This document shows, one piece after another, positions 1 through 9,416 of a stretch of DNA of 64,000 nt. Under the pieces are notes generated by a model. It saw nothing but the letters and a program-made list of their open reading frames with translations, did no database searches and was not told the DNA's origin. Position 1 is the first letter of the stretch; every line of letters starts with the position of its first letter. The stretch is from assembly GCF_900169525.1 (NCBI RefSeq), contig NZ_LT821239.1:248001-312000 (forward strand), in the 5' to 3' direction. A program made the translations under genes and the position numbers. The stretch comes from Corynebacterium pacaense. GTDB taxonomy: Bacteria; Actinomycetota; Actinomycetes; Mycobacteriales; Mycobacteriaceae.

Positions 1-1
1 G

Positions 2-3000
2 GAGGAGTTCCGTGCGGCGCATGCCATGAGCGGTGCCACCCGGATAGTGCGGGCCACCGGCCAGGCCGGACTGGCAAATGGCGGGGACCGTGGCATCAGG
101 ATCATGGCCAACGATCAGGTCGCCTCATGGTCGCACTATCCCTCCGGCAGTGCCTCGGCGAACGCGGGCATCGAGTTCTCCATGCCCGCCGCAGGCAAGC
201 GCAGCGCCACCGTGCTGCGGACCCTCGCCACCCCCACCCCGGGCGAGGTTTCCGAGGACCAGCTCATCGCACCAGCCCCGGAGCAGTCGGAGACTACGAT
301 CTTCGACGGCCTCACCTCCCCGGACACGGCGGCACCGCTGATTCTCACCGAGCTGCTCGCCGACTCCGCCAATGTGGGCGGTTCCGACGCCTATGAATTC
401 GTTGAGATCACCAACACCACACAGAAGACGATTGATTTCTCCGACTACACCCTCAACTACCTCTATCCCACCGACGAGAACACCAACTCCAACTCCGCTG
501 TATGGGCTGCGAAACCGGGTGACGTCCGGATAGGGCCGGGGGCGTCTCTGGTCCTCTGGATCAAGAACGGGCCCAATGACCAGCTCACCGCCACGGACTT
601 CAACTCGGCCTACGGAACCGATCTCGTCGCCGGTGAGAACCTGGTTGAGATCCACTCGGGCGGTTTCGCCAACGGCTCGGCACGCGGAATCCAGATCCAG
701 ACCAACACCGGGCAGGTGATCAACCGTGGCTACTACAACATGGCGGGGGCCAGGGACGTCGAGGCGGACAAGGGCCTGAACTACATCGTCGACACCGCGG
801 ACACCACCAAACAGATTCTGCGCGGCAGTGCGCAGCCGACCCCCGGTCGCACCCATCCGGTCCAGCTACCGGATCCGCTGCAGCAGGTCACCCCCGACCT
901 CGTTCCCCCGGAGGTCACCGACGACACCGGGGAGCTGATAACCCCGGGTCAGCCCTTCGCCTTCTCCTTTACCGCAAGGGACAACGTGGGGGTGCGCACC
1001 GCCTCGCTCAGGGTTCGCTCGAACGTGGATGAGACAGCCACCGAGATCAATCTCAGTGCCACTGATTCCGACACCTACAGCTGGGTCCTCCCGGCCGCCG
1101 ATATCACGGGCAAGCAGTGGTTCGAGTACTCGCTCACCGTCTCCGACGGCACCTCCCGCACGACCACCGACACCAGAAGAATCCAGGTGGAGGGCGCCGA
1201 GACGCAACCGCTGCGTCTGAACCTCGCACAGGACCAGTGGGTCAACGGCACCACCGACGTCATCGGAGTCGCGGACTCCATGACAAATGTCTCGGTGCTT
1301 ATCGACGACCGGACCGTGGACACGCGACGCAGCCTGCCGGCCGCGCCGACCTTTGCCATGGAGGTCACACAGACCGACGTCTTCTTCCGCAACGGGATTC
1401 TCGCCGACGGCGAGGAACTGCTCATCTTCGATGAGGGCACCTACGAAAGAATAGAGACCGTATCCACCGCCGTTCCGCTGTACCGGATCAACGCCGACGG
1501 CACACTGACGGTCAGCGTCTACGCGGGAACCAAGGCCGCCCCGGCCATTGATCCCGATGAGAACAACGATGACTTCCAGATCCGCAACCTCCGCCTCATC
1601 CTTCCCGACGGCCGGACCCTCACCCCGGCGGGCGTGGGCAATCAGCAGGATTGGCTGAAGATGGGCGATAGCGCCGGCACCCTGGACTTCTTCGACGCGA
1701 CCTTCCAGCTCCCCGACGATGCATTCACCGGGGTGGCGCATGCCTGGGACACCACCGTTGCCGAGGATGGCAGGCACACCGTGACCGTTCGCAGGGAGAA
1801 TGGGCAAAGCATCAGCCGCAGCGTGCAGGTGGACAATACCGGACCGGAACTGACCATCACCGGGGTCGGGGAGGGCCAGGAGCTTCGGGGCACAGTGGAG
1901 ATCGACGCAACCGCCGACGACTCCGGATCCGGGTTGGACAGTGTGGAGGCCCTCCTCGACGGCGAACGTGTCGATTTCCCCCTCACCACCGGATCCCTCG
2001 ACCTGGAGAAGGGTGAACACACCCTGGTCGTGCGTGCCCAGGATGCCGTGGGCAACCGCACGGAGCGCACCATCACCTTCACCACGCCGGATGAGAATCC
2101 GATCAGCGGTGATTTCGCACCCACCGGGGGAGCGGTGGTCCCGACGGGCGATGTGAAACTGACCGCCCGCGCCAATGATCCCAGTGGAGATCAGCTGGAT
2201 CTGACCTTCCTGGAGGCGGATTCCCCGACACTTGACAGTGGCAGGGTCCGCACATCCACTGGATCCGTCTCCGATGCCGCCACCACCGAACGCGCACAGC
2301 CGGCCACGCTGAGCAGGGAGGAGGTGGAGAAGCTGGGCACCACCGATGGTCTGGGAACAGAGGTCAGCTCCGACTCCGCCTTCCCCTACCAGCTCTTCGA
2401 CATCGACACACCCGCCGACATGGCGGCCGACACCCGGCTGCGCATCAACTGGGCGGGATCCGCGGACAGCCGCGCACAGGTCATCCTCTACGCGCTCAGC
2501 GCCGACCGCTCGACGTGGGTGGAGGTTGATCGTCACCTCACCGGCCGGGAGCAGGAGAACTTCACCCTCGACGGCATGGTCAATGCCGCGGAGTTCGCCG
2601 TCGATGGCACCGTCACCGTCCTGGTCCAGCATTCGGAGGGATTCGCCGGCGCAGATCACACCACCCGCGACTCGGCGGTTGTCCCCGCCCACCCGGGTGA
2701 CGTGCCGCGTTCGGACTATGACTTCACCCTCGCCTGGGAGTCCGATACCCAGTACTACAACGAGCAGTACTTCGAGCACCAGGTCCACATCCACGATTAT
2801 CTGCTGGAGCAGCGGGAGAACAAGAACATCCAGTTCCTCTTCCACACCGGTGATGTCGTCGATGACTTCGACCAGGCAAACCAGTGGGAGAACGCCAGTC
2901 CGCAGTACGCGCGCCTCGATGAGGCCGGCCTGCCCTATTCCGTTCTCGCCGGCAACCACGATGTCGGACACCGCGACAATGACTACACCGAGTTCAGCCG

Positions 3001-3964
3001 CTACTTCGGCGAGCAGCGCTATGCCGGCAACCCCTGGTACGGCGACAGCTACAAGGACAACCGCGGACACTATGATCTCTTCTCCGCCGGTGGGATCGAT
3101 TTCATCAACGTCGCCATGGGCTGGGGCCCGGGCGATGAGGAGATCGCATGGATGAACCAGGTACTTGCGGCCCACCCGGAACGGGTTGCGATCCTCAACC
3201 TTCACGAGTTCATGCTGACCACCGGAGGGCTGGGCCCGATTCCGCAGCGCATTCTCGATGAGGTCGTTGCCACCAACCCGAATGTGCGCATGGTCTTCTC
3301 CGGCCACTACCACGACGCCTTCCAGCGCACCGACTCCTTCGACGATGACGGCGACGGCACCAAGGAACGCACGGTGACCTCCATGCTCTTCGACTACCAG
3401 GGGCTGCCCGAGGGCGGCCAGGGGTACCTGCGCATGCTCCACTTCGACAACGAGGGAAGGAAGATGATGGTGCGCACCTACTCCCCATCCCTGCAGGACT
3501 ACAACTCCGATGAGCCCTCGCTGCTCGGGCCGGCGGAAGATCCCTACAAGTACCAGGAATTTGACCTCTCCTATGATCAGCTGGGTATCGCCCCCGAGGG
3601 TCGGGTACTCACCAGCGATTCATTCAGCGCTGATTTCCTGAGCACCACGGAGATCGGGTCCGTCCACGACGTCGCCTCCGGAGATACCGCCTCCGTGGTC
3701 TGGCGGGACGTGAAACAGGGCCGCCACAGCTGGTTCGTCCGCACCGAGGATCCCTTCGGTGGCACCGAGATCTCCGCGGTGCAGTCCTTCATCGCCGGAA
3801 AGGATGATTCCGGCACGGACACCGGCGGCTCCAGCGGCAGCAGCCACAGCGGATTCTTCGGGAAACTGGCCGCGGTTGTCGCCGGGGCCATCGGTCTGGC
3901 CGGAGCGGCCTTCGCGTTCGTTCCCGGCCTCTGGGACCAGATCCAGGGATTGTTCCGGAGGTAG
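2..3964 (+). CDS. Surface metallophosphoesterase with lamin-tail domains (5' partial)
   Basis: The reading frame is open back to base 2, so the true start lies outside the window; an internal ATG at 26 is not a convincing start. About 1,320 residues are visible. The beginning is the end of one lamin-tail domain (closing near PTPGE), followed by a second complete lamin-tail domain (about residues 104-278 from the ATG), then Ig-like segments. A calcineurin-type phosphoesterase domain covers about residues 895-1130, with a D-x-Q motif, GDVVDD, GNHD near 976, a late His in LNLHEF and GHYH near 1093. A glycine/alanine-rich transmembrane segment and a short Arg tail end the protein, so it is probably anchored at the cell surface, where it would hydrolyse phosphate esters. 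C. glutamicum has a phosphoesterase (PhoC) near proP that may be the counterpart, but I cannot confirm this. The substrate is unknown. Confidence 0.85.
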   Translation, partial: EEFRAAHAMSGATRIVRATGQAGLANGGDRGIRIMANDQVASWSHYPSGSASANAGIEFSMPAAGKRSATVLRTLATPTPGEVSEDQLIAPAPEQSETTIFDGLTSPDTAAPLILTELLADSANVGGSDAYEFVEITNTTQKTIDFSDYTLNYLYPTDENTNSNSAVWAAKPGDVRIGPGASLVLWIKNGPNDQLTATDFNSAYGTDLVAGENLVEIHSGGFANGSARGIQIQTNTGQVINRGYYNMAGARDVEADKGLNYIVDTADTTKQILRGSAQPTPGRTHPVQLPDPLQQVTPDLVPPEVTDDTGELITPGQPFAFSFTARDNVGVRTASLRVRSNVDETATEINLSATDSDTYSWVLPAADITGKQWFEYSLTVSDGTSRTTTDTRRIQVEGAETQPLRLNLAQDQWVNGTTDVIGVADSMTNVSVLIDDRTVDTRRSLPAAPTFAMEVTQTDVFFRNGILADGEELLIFDEGTYERIETVSTAVPLYRINADGTLTVSVYAGTKAAPAIDPDENNDDFQIRNLRLILPDGRTLTPAGVGNQQDWLKMGDSAGTLDFFDATFQLPDDAFTGVAHAWDTTVAEDGRHTVTVRRENGQSISRSVQVDNTGPELTITGVGEGQELRGTVEIDATADDSGSGLDSVEALLDGERVDFPLTTGSLDLEKGEHTLVVRAQDAVGNRTERTITFTTPDENPISGDFAPTGGAVVPTGDVKLTARANDPSGDQLDLTFLEADSPTLDSGRVRTSTGSVSDAATTERAQPATLSREEVEKLGTTDGLGTEVSSDSAFPYQLFDIDTPADMAADTRLRINWAGSADSRAQVILYALSADRSTWVEVDRHLTGREQENFTLDGMVNAAEFAVDGTVTVLVQHSEGFAGADHTTRDSAVVPAHPGDVPRSDYDFTLAWESDTQYYNEQYFEHQVHIHDYLLEQRENKNIQFLFHTGDVVDDFDQANQWENASPQYARLDEAGLPYSVLAGNHDVGHRDNDYTEFSRYFGEQRYAGNPWYGDSYKDNRGHYDLFSAGGIDFINVAMGWGPGDEEIAWMNQVLAAHPERVAILNLHEFMLTTGGLGPIPQRILDEVVATNPNVRMVFSGHYHDAFQRTDSFDDDGDGTKERTVTSMLFDYQGLPEGGQGYLRMLHFDNEGRKMMVRTYSPSLQDYNSDEPSLLGPAEDPYKYQEFDLSYDQLGIAPEGRVLTSDSFSADFLSTTEIGSVHDVASGDTASVVWRDVKQGRHSWFVRTEDPFGGTEISAVQSFIAGKDDSGTDTGGSSGSSHSGFFGKLAAVVAGAIGLAGAAFAFVPGLWDQIQGLFRR

Positions 3965-3990
3965 CGACACAATCTCCGGAGGTGTGGATA

Positions 3991-4024
3991 GGCTGGTTGT
4001 GCACCTGTCACAGCACAACCAGCC
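3991..4024 (+). promoter_or_regulatory. Perfect 12-bp hairpin just before the lipase RBS
   Basis: GGCTGGTTGTGC (3991-4002) pairs perfectly with GCACAACCAGCC (4013-4024) around a 10-nt loop. No T-run follows, and the lipase ribosome binding site (GAAGG) starts two bases later. It could be a weak terminator of the preceding gene, an mRNA structure affecting lipase translation, or a repressor dyad. Confidence 0.55.
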
Positions 4025-4036
4025 CGAAGGACGGAC

Positions 4037-5245
4037 ATGTCTCGAAGAACACTATCCCTGGTCCTGACCGCCGCCCTCGTGGCGGGCACGCCGGGGGTGA
4101 TCCACATCCCGCGGGCCGCCGCCAACGCGGTGATCACCGAAAACACGCAGTACGACGGGGACTTCTACGACTGGCAGGGCGAGATCCCCGCACCGGGCAC
4201 GCTGCTCAGGGTGGCCGACTACGCGGGCTCCGTTCCCGCCGGGGCACGCGCCCTGAGGATCCTTTACGCCACCACCCGCGGCGACGGGTCGCCCGCTGTG
4301 GCCAGCGCGGTCGTGGCGGTACCGACGACGCCCCCGAGGTCCGCCACACGCACCGTCATGGCATGGCAGCACGGTACCACCGGGGTCGCCAGGGCCTGCG
4401 CACCCAGCCTGACCCCGGATGCCCTGACCGAGGACGCCATCCCGGGTATCTCGCAGGCCATTGAACGCGACTGGGTCGTCGTGGCAACCGACTATCCGGG
4501 ACAGGGTACTGCCGGGCGCTTCCCGTACCTCATCGGCGAGGGCGAGGGACGATCCACCCTGGACGCCATCCGTGCCAGCCGAGGGCTCGAGGGAGCACAG
4601 GCGGGCGCGGATGCCCTGCTCTTCGGTCACTCGCAGGGCGGTCACGCAACCCTGTTCGCCGATCAGATCTCCGCGTCCTATGCACCCGAGCTGAGAATCC
4701 GCGGTGTCGCGGCACTCTCCGCCGCGGCTGATCCGCTGTTCATGGCGCGCAGGATCCTGTCCACCACATCACCGTTGGCACCGGTGGTGGGATCCTATGT
4801 CCTGGTTCCCTACTCCGAGGAGTACCCCGACGTCAGGCTCGGTGACTACCTGTTCCCCGGTACCGAACCGCTGATCCGTTCCTTCGCATCCACCTGCGTA
4901 GGCGATGAAGGGATGACCAACGCGGTTCTCAGCTCGGCGGGGCTGACGAAGGTACTGCCGGCACCGGTGATCAACGTCAATCTGGACACCACCCCCGCGG
5001 GCGCCCGTCTCCGCGAGAACATCGCCTCCGGGCAGGGGGACGCGCCCCTGTTCCTCGGACAGGGAACCGAGGATGAGGTGGTTCCGGTGGACAGCCAGCG
5101 GGAGATGGCGCAACGGGCGGGCGAAACGCAGCGGAGGGTGGAGGTCCACGAGTACCTGGGAGGAACCCACATGAGCGTCATTGCGGCGGACTCCCCGCTA
5201 CTGGGTGACCTCTTCGCCTGGGTCGACACCCTGGAACTCCGGTAG
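4037..5245 (+). CDS. Secreted alpha/beta-hydrolase, secretory lipase family
   Basis: A 402-residue protein with a signal peptide (basic MSRR, hydrophobic core, likely cleavage after about residue 31 near AAANA). It resembles the secretory lipase family (PF03583 type), which hydrolyses ester bonds in lipids outside the cell. The nucleophile elbow is GHSQGGHA near residue 197. A likely acid residue lies in GTEDEVVP and the catalytic His in YLGGTHMSV near the C-terminus, which completes the triad. The start is supported by GAAGG seven bases upstream. It stands alone between the phosphoesterase and a converging transporter gene. The lipid substrate (triglyceride, trehalose mycolate or other) cannot be told from sequence. 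Confidence 0.82.
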   Translation: MSRRTLSLVLTAALVAGTPGVIHIPRAAANAVITENTQYDGDFYDWQGEIPAPGTLLRVADYAGSVPAGARALRILYATTRGDGSPAVASAVVAVPTTPPRSATRTVMAWQHGTTGVARACAPSLTPDALTEDAIPGISQAIERDWVVVATDYPGQGTAGRFPYLIGEGEGRSTLDAIRASRGLEGAQAGADALLFGHSQGGHATLFADQISASYAPELRIRGVAALSAAADPLFMARRILSTTSPLAPVVGSYVLVPYSEEYPDVRLGDYLFPGTEPLIRSFASTCVGDEGMTNAVLSSAGLTKVLPAPVINVNLDTTPAGARLRENIASGQGDAPLFLGQGTEDEVVPVDSQREMAQRAGETQRRVEVHEYLGGTHMSVIAADSPLLGDLFAWVDTLELR

Positions 5246-5326
5246 TCGACCGCCCCCGGGTGGGCACCGGAGCAGAAACGGTGCCACGAAGGGAACCGAA
5301 CCCGGCGGACGGTGGTGGGTACATGA

Positions 5327-5373
5327 ACACCCCGCCCCCACCCTCAGGTGCTCTGAAGGCGGGGGCGGGGTGT
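5327..5373. terminator. Bidirectional hairpin between lipase and proP
   Basis: A perfect 13-bp stem, ACACCCCGCCCCC (5327-5339) with GGGGGCGGGGTGT (5361-5373), lies between two converging genes. There is no T-run, so it may work as a barrier hairpin or a factor-assisted terminator for both directions. Confidence 0.6.
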
Positions 5374-5399
5374 GATGCGCGGTGGGCGTCGACAGGCGG

Positions 5400-6914
5400 T
5401 CAGCTCTTGGCCGGCTCTATGACCTCGACCTGATCCTCGGTGAAGGGCATGTGCGAGGTATCGATATTGGGGTCGTTGTCCTGGGTGGCCACGATCTCGT
5501 GCGCCTCCCGGGTGGTCTCCACGGTGGGGAAGGAGCCCAGCAGCGGCTTCTGGGAGGATTCCGTCATGAACAGCAGGGCGATGCCGGCGATTGCGGAGAA
5601 GAACATGATGTACAGCGCCGGTACGATGTCCAGTCCGGTCTTCTGCAGCAGGAACTGGGTGACCAGCGGAGTCGTACCACCGAAGAGTGACACCGAGATG
5701 TTGTAGGAGATACCCATTCCGGAGAATCTCGAGGCGGTGGGGAACAGCGCGGGCAGGGCCGAGGCGGAAAGCGCCACGTACAGGCCGGTCGGGATGGCGA
5801 CCATGGACAGGGCGATCAGGACGGCCCCGATGGAACCGGTGTTCATGATCATGAAGGCGGGCACCATGAGCACCAGCGTCGCACCGACGGCGGTGGCGTA
5901 GACGGGCCTGCGGCCCACCCGGTCGCTCCACTTTCCGATGAAGGGAAGCATCAACGACATGGCAACCAGCACCGGAACGGTCACGGCGGCTGCCGATGCG
6001 GAGTGCAGACCGATCTGTTCCTCCAGGTAGACGGGCATGTAGCTGGTGAGCGCATAACCCGCGGTATTGGTGGCCGCCACGATCGCGATGCCGATCAGCA
6101 GCGGGCGCCAGTGGTGGCGGACAACCCCGGCCAGACCGAGACGGGAGTAGGGATCCTCGGAATCCTTCTCGATGACCGCCTCGTCCTCCGCCTGATTGTT
6201 CTCGAAGGCCGGGGTTTCCGGAATCCTGGTGCGCAGGTAGACGGCGATGATACCGAGCGGGATCGCGGTCAGGAAGGGGATTCGCCATCCGAAGTCCGCC
6301 ATTGCGTTCTCCCCGGCGAAGTGGGTGGTCACCCAGGTGGTGATGGCGACCACGGAGGCACCGGCGGCGAAACCCAGGTAGGAACCCATATCGAGGAATG
6401 ATCCGAAGAAGCCGCGACGGCGGTCGGGGGAGAACTCGGCCACGTAGGTGGTGGCACCGGCGTACTCACCGCCGGTGGAGAAACCCTGAACCATCTTCAG
6501 CAGGTAGAGCAGGATCAGCGCCCACCCACCTATCGACGCCGCCGTCGGCAGCACACCGATGAGGGCGGTGGAGATGGCCATCATGGCCATGGTGACATAA
6601 AGGACCTTCTGGCGGCCGACCTTGTCACCGAGCGGGCCGAGAACCAGGCCACCGATCGGACGGACAAGATAGGATACGGCGAAACCGAACATCACCGCGA
6701 GCAGCTGCCATTCCTGGGGGAGCCCCTGGGTGAACACCGCGGTCATGGTGACGGTCAGGTAACCGTAGATTCCGAAGTCGTACCACTCCATGAAGTTGCC
6801 CACGACGGTTCCCTTGATGGCGGGACGGATCTTCTTCGGCGGGACAACGTTTACATCATCAACAGTCAACCGGGGGGTGCTGTCAATCTTCTTCTTTGAG
6901 CGAATTGGGCTCAC
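5400..6914 (-). CDS. proP: ProP-like MHS-family proline/ectoine (osmolyte):H+ symporter
   Basis: A 504-residue major facilitator with 12 predicted membrane segments. The N-terminal GNFMEWYDFGIYGY block and the loop motif GPLGDKVGRQKVL mark the metabolite:H+ symporter subfamily, which contains ProP. It would take up proline, ectoine or related compatible solutes during osmotic stress. The C-terminal cytoplasmic tail is about 50 residues and acidic. Translation starts at GTG 6914, with AGAGG about 8 bases upstream. In C. glutamicum proP lies in the same neighbourhood, to the left of oriC, which supports the call. Other MHS members carry citrate, shikimate or ketoglutarate, so the substrate is inferred. 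Confidence 0.82.
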   Translation of the reverse strand: MSPIRSKKKIDSTPRLTVDDVNVVPPKKIRPAIKGTVVGNFMEWYDFGIYGYLTVTMTAVFTQGLPQEWQLLAVMFGFAVSYLVRPIGGLVLGPLGDKVGRQKVLYVTMAMMAISTALIGVLPTAASIGGWALILLYLLKMVQGFSTGGEYAGATTYVAEFSPDRRRGFFGSFLDMGSYLGFAAGASVVAITTWVTTHFAGENAMADFGWRIPFLTAIPLGIIAVYLRTRIPETPAFENNQAEDEAVIEKDSEDPYSRLGLAGVVRHHWRPLLIGIAIVAATNTAGYALTSYMPVYLEEQIGLHSASAAAVTVPVLVAMSLMLPFIGKWSDRVGRRPVYATAVGATLVLMVPAFMIMNTGSIGAVLIALSMVAIPTGLYVALSASALPALFPTASRFSGMGISYNISVSLFGGTTPLVTQFLLQKTGLDIVPALYIMFFSAIAGIALLFMTESSQKPLLGSFPTVETTREAHEIVATQDNDPNIDTSHMPFTEDQVEVIEPAKS

Positions 6915-7387
6915 GAGTTTTAGCCTCTCGTCTGCTTCTCATATGGGCGCCCGTGTACTTTGCGCCCTCTGTCCGTGCTTCCTTCTTCCTGAGTTCCTCC
7001 TGAGTTTTTCTCAGCCAATGACAGAGTCGGATCCTGTGTTGGATCCTGTCCGAATTAATTGATGGTCATCGACGTTACTCCCCCCACCATCCCCGAGCAC
7101 AACTTTTCCAAGGCTCATACCAGCACAAATGCTCTCAAAACTCAGCGAAGCTGCTGGATATCGGGGGTAGGTTACAAAATGGTTAAGGTTTCGCACGCCA
7201 TGTGCACACTCCGGCAAATCCTTAAATACCGGGGGCCACGGCTGGCACTCAGACAACCCCGCCGTGTGTCGGCCAGATGCCGACAGCCGCCGTCGACCGG
7301 GCGCTGTCACCGGTGCGGCGGGACGTCAAAGGCGCGGTGCGGGATCCATCACCGCGTACCGCGCCCTACTCAGTTGTCCAACAGACC
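6915..7387. other. Intergenic region upstream of proP and downstream of pdxK
   Basis: A 473-bp stretch without a credible gene. It must contain the proP promoter on the minus strand. Visible structures are a small dyad CTGAG-TTTTT-CTCAG near 7001-7015 and a 7-bp hairpin TGTCGGC/GCCGACA at 7267-7285, which might end the pdxK transcript but has no T-run. The part nearest proP (6915-7220) is less GC-rich than the flanking genes. I see no tRNA or known riboswitch. Confidence 0.5.
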
Positions 7388-8248
7388 CTAGTCCCTGTTG
7401 TCCGCGCTCAGCCACACGGAGCTAAACGGTGCATTCGATGTCTGGGCATCGTGGACGGCCCGGGTGACCACGCGTTTAGCGGCGGCCACGGCATCGACCA
7501 CCCCGGCGCCCTTGGCCAGTTCGGCCGTAATGACGGCGGCGAAGGTGCAGCCCGCGCCACTGACGCGGTCCTGTCCGATCTTGGGTTCGCTGAACACGTG
7601 GAAGTCGGATCCGTCGAAAAGCACGTCCACAGCGTCGGGGCCGGGGAAGTCGATGCCGCCCTTGACCACGACGTATTTCGGTCCCTGCTCGTGGATCAGG
7701 CGGGCGGCCTGCTTGAGATCCTCGACGGTCTCCAACGAGCTGAGGCCGGAGAGTGTCACGGCCTCGAAGTTGTTGGGGGTGATCACCGTGGCGTGGGGGA
7801 GCACCTTCTCACGCAGTGCGGTGTCGGTGTCCAGGGCGGCACCCGGCTCCTGCCCCTTGCAGATCAGCACGGGGTCCAGCACCACATGACCGAATGCGTG
7901 CTCCTGAAGCGCCTCCGCAACAACATCGATGGTCCGCGGTGCACCGAGCATACCGATCTTGACCACGTTGAGATCATGGGCGCTGGTGGCCGCCTCGATC
8001 TGATCGGCGATGACCCGGGGGTCCACCGGTACAAAGCGGTGGGCCCAGTTGTTGCCGGGGTCGAAGGAGACGATGCACGTTATGGCACCGATTCCATAGA
8101 CATCCAGATGCTGGAAGGTCTTCAGATCGACCTGGATTCCGGCGCCGCCGGTTGCCTCTGAGCCTGCAATGACAAATGCGTAATTGACCACACAGTCAAA
8201 CTTAGAACGCCGGCAACCGAAACGGGGCATTTCCCCGGGTGTTTTCAT
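7388..8248 (-). CDS. pdxK: PdxK-type pyridoxal/pyridoxine kinase (ThiD-like, two-cysteine class)
   Basis: A ribokinase-fold kinase of up to 286 residues. IAGSEATGGAGIQVDLKTFQ and the anion-hole region SGAGCTFAA are typical of the ThiD/PdxK group. Unlike classical ThiD (DPVMVAKSG), it reads DPVLICKGQE, so it has both cysteines (ICKG and GAGC) known as the paired cysteines of the staphylococcal ThiD-like pyridoxal kinase. I therefore favour vitamin B6 salvage over hydroxymethylpyrimidine phosphorylation; both remain possible. It lies 14 bp after the substrate-binding protein gene, so it is probably co-transcribed with the sulfonate operon. A purine-rich GAGGGGG precedes ATG 8248, but alignment would also allow a GTG start at 8191. 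Confidence 0.78.
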   Translation of the reverse strand: MKTPGEMPRFGCRRSKFDCVVNYAFVIAGSEATGGAGIQVDLKTFQHLDVYGIGAITCIVSFDPGNNWAHRFVPVDPRVIADQIEAATSAHDLNVVKIGMLGAPRTIDVVAEALQEHAFGHVVLDPVLICKGQEPGAALDTDTALREKVLPHATVITPNNFEAVTLSGLSSLETVEDLKQAARLIHEQGPKYVVVKGGIDFPGPDAVDVLFDGSDFHVFSEPKIGQDRVSGAGCTFAAVITAELAKGAGVVDAVAAAKRVVTRAVHDAQTSNAPFSSVWLSADNRD

Positions 8249-8262
8249 TCACCCCCTCGGAA

Positions 8263-9318
8263 TCAATCGGGGAGATTGTCCGCGGAGTAGGCGTTGAGGT
8301 ACACGTCGTCCGCGGCCAGGGTGTCGATGATCCCCTGTTGCTGGAGGAACACCGCTGTATCCAGCAGGGTTCGACCGACGGTGGTGCTCAGCAGGTCCTT
8401 CTGCTCACCGGCCAGGGGGGTGCTGCTCAACTCGAGGTAGCGCTGCGTGTCCTCGACGTCCATCTGCATCTCACCCGCGATGATCGCGGCGACTCCGGCC
8501 GGATCATCATTGATTCTCTGGGCGGCATCCCCGAGCAGCTGGTTGTAGGTGCGGAGGAAGTCCGCGTTGGAATCGACGAAGGAGTCGGTCGCACTGAGCA
8601 CGGTGTAGGCGGGGTATCCGAGCTCCGCCACATCACCGCTGGTCATGATGACATGGCCGGAGCTCTGGACCTCCGAGAACACCGGATCCCAGATCCAGGT
8701 CGCGTCGATTTCATCTCCACCCCAGGCCGCGAGGGTCGCGTCCGCGCCCATGTTGATCACATTGACGTTGCGACCGGGCTCCAGACCGTTCTCCTCCAGT
8801 GCCTTGAGCAGCGCGTAGTGCGCCGTGGAGGCGAACGCCACCGCGATGTTCTTACCCTCCAGATCAGCAACCGACCGGATGGCCGGATCCTTGACAACCA
8901 GACCCTCACTGCGGTCGGTGGAACCCATCACCCAGGTGACCTCGATGGGGGTCACACTGGGATCGGAGAGGCTCCTGCTGACCGGGGGAGTACCGATTCC
9001 CGCGAGGTCGATGGACCCCGCGGCGTACGCCTGCAGCATGTCCGCACCGGTATCGAAGCGGATGTAGGACACATCGGCATTGGGCAGGCAGCTTTCCGTC
9101 TGGCCCTCCGCCATGATCACGTGCATGTTCGGCAGACCGCTCTGATAGCCGATGCGCACGGTACCGGTGTAGTCCTCATTCACCTCGACGGGGCATTCCT
9201 TCTGCGCACCCGACCCGCCGGCGCCACCACTGCCGGCCGGTCCTCCGACGCAGGCACTCAACATCACACCCACTGCCGCCAGCGCTGCGGCGGCGGCCGT
9301 CATCTTCTTAGCTCGCAC
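8263..9318 (-). CDS. Sulfonate/taurine ABC transporter, substrate-binding lipoprotein (SsuA/TauA type)
   Basis: A periplasmic-type binding protein anchored as a lipoprotein: from the GTG at 9318 it has a short basic start, a hydrophobic core and a lipobox ending LSAC. RFDTGADMLQAYAAGSIDLAGIGTPP, followed by FASTAHYALLKAL and WIWDPV, follows the TauA/SsuA pattern of the NMT1-like family that binds taurine or alkanesulfonates. The GTG at 9318 has AAAGG about 8 bases upstream. A longer frame begins at GTG 9420, overlapping the ssuD stop by 4 nt, and ATG 9348 is a third option. It is the last transporter gene of the operon. Taurine versus other sulfonates cannot be decided here. Confidence 0.82.
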   Translation of the reverse strand: MRAKKMTAAAAALAAVGVMLSACVGGPAGSGGAGGSGAQKECPVEVNEDYTGTVRIGYQSGLPNMHVIMAEGQTESCLPNADVSYIRFDTGADMLQAYAAGSIDLAGIGTPPVSRSLSDPSVTPIEVTWVMGSTDRSEGLVVKDPAIRSVADLEGKNIAVAFASTAHYALLKALEENGLEPGRNVNVINMGADATLAAWGGDEIDATWIWDPVFSEVQSSGHVIMTSGDVAELGYPAYTVLSATDSFVDSNADFLRTYNQLLGDAAQRINDDPAGVAAIIAGEMQMDVEDTQRYLELSSTPLAGEQKDLLSTTVGRTLLDTAVFLQQQGIIDTLAADDVYLNAYSADNLPD

Positions 9319-9416
9319 AATACTGCCTTTCAGTTTGGGGTAATTCATCTGTGTTGTCCCGGCCGGGGTCCCGGCCGTATCCGATCCGTGGGCCGAATCC
9401 GGCCACGGTGAGACAC

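Noticed and set aside
866..3442. 858-residue frame on the minus strand opposite the metallophosphoesterase
   Set aside because: It is a shadow frame of a GC-rich gene: composition is Gly/Val/Asp-rich without any domain, and the plus-strand frame has clear catalytic motifs.
3709..3722. Half parS-like ACGTGAAACA in the metallophosphoesterase gene
   Set aside because: Only one half of TGTTTCACGTGAAACA is present and the other side does not match; it lies in a coding frame where this decamer can arise by chance.
7267..7285. Hairpin as a firm terminator of pdxK
   Set aside because: The stem is only 7 bp, lies more than 100 bp past the stop and has no T-run, so it is not listed as a terminator.
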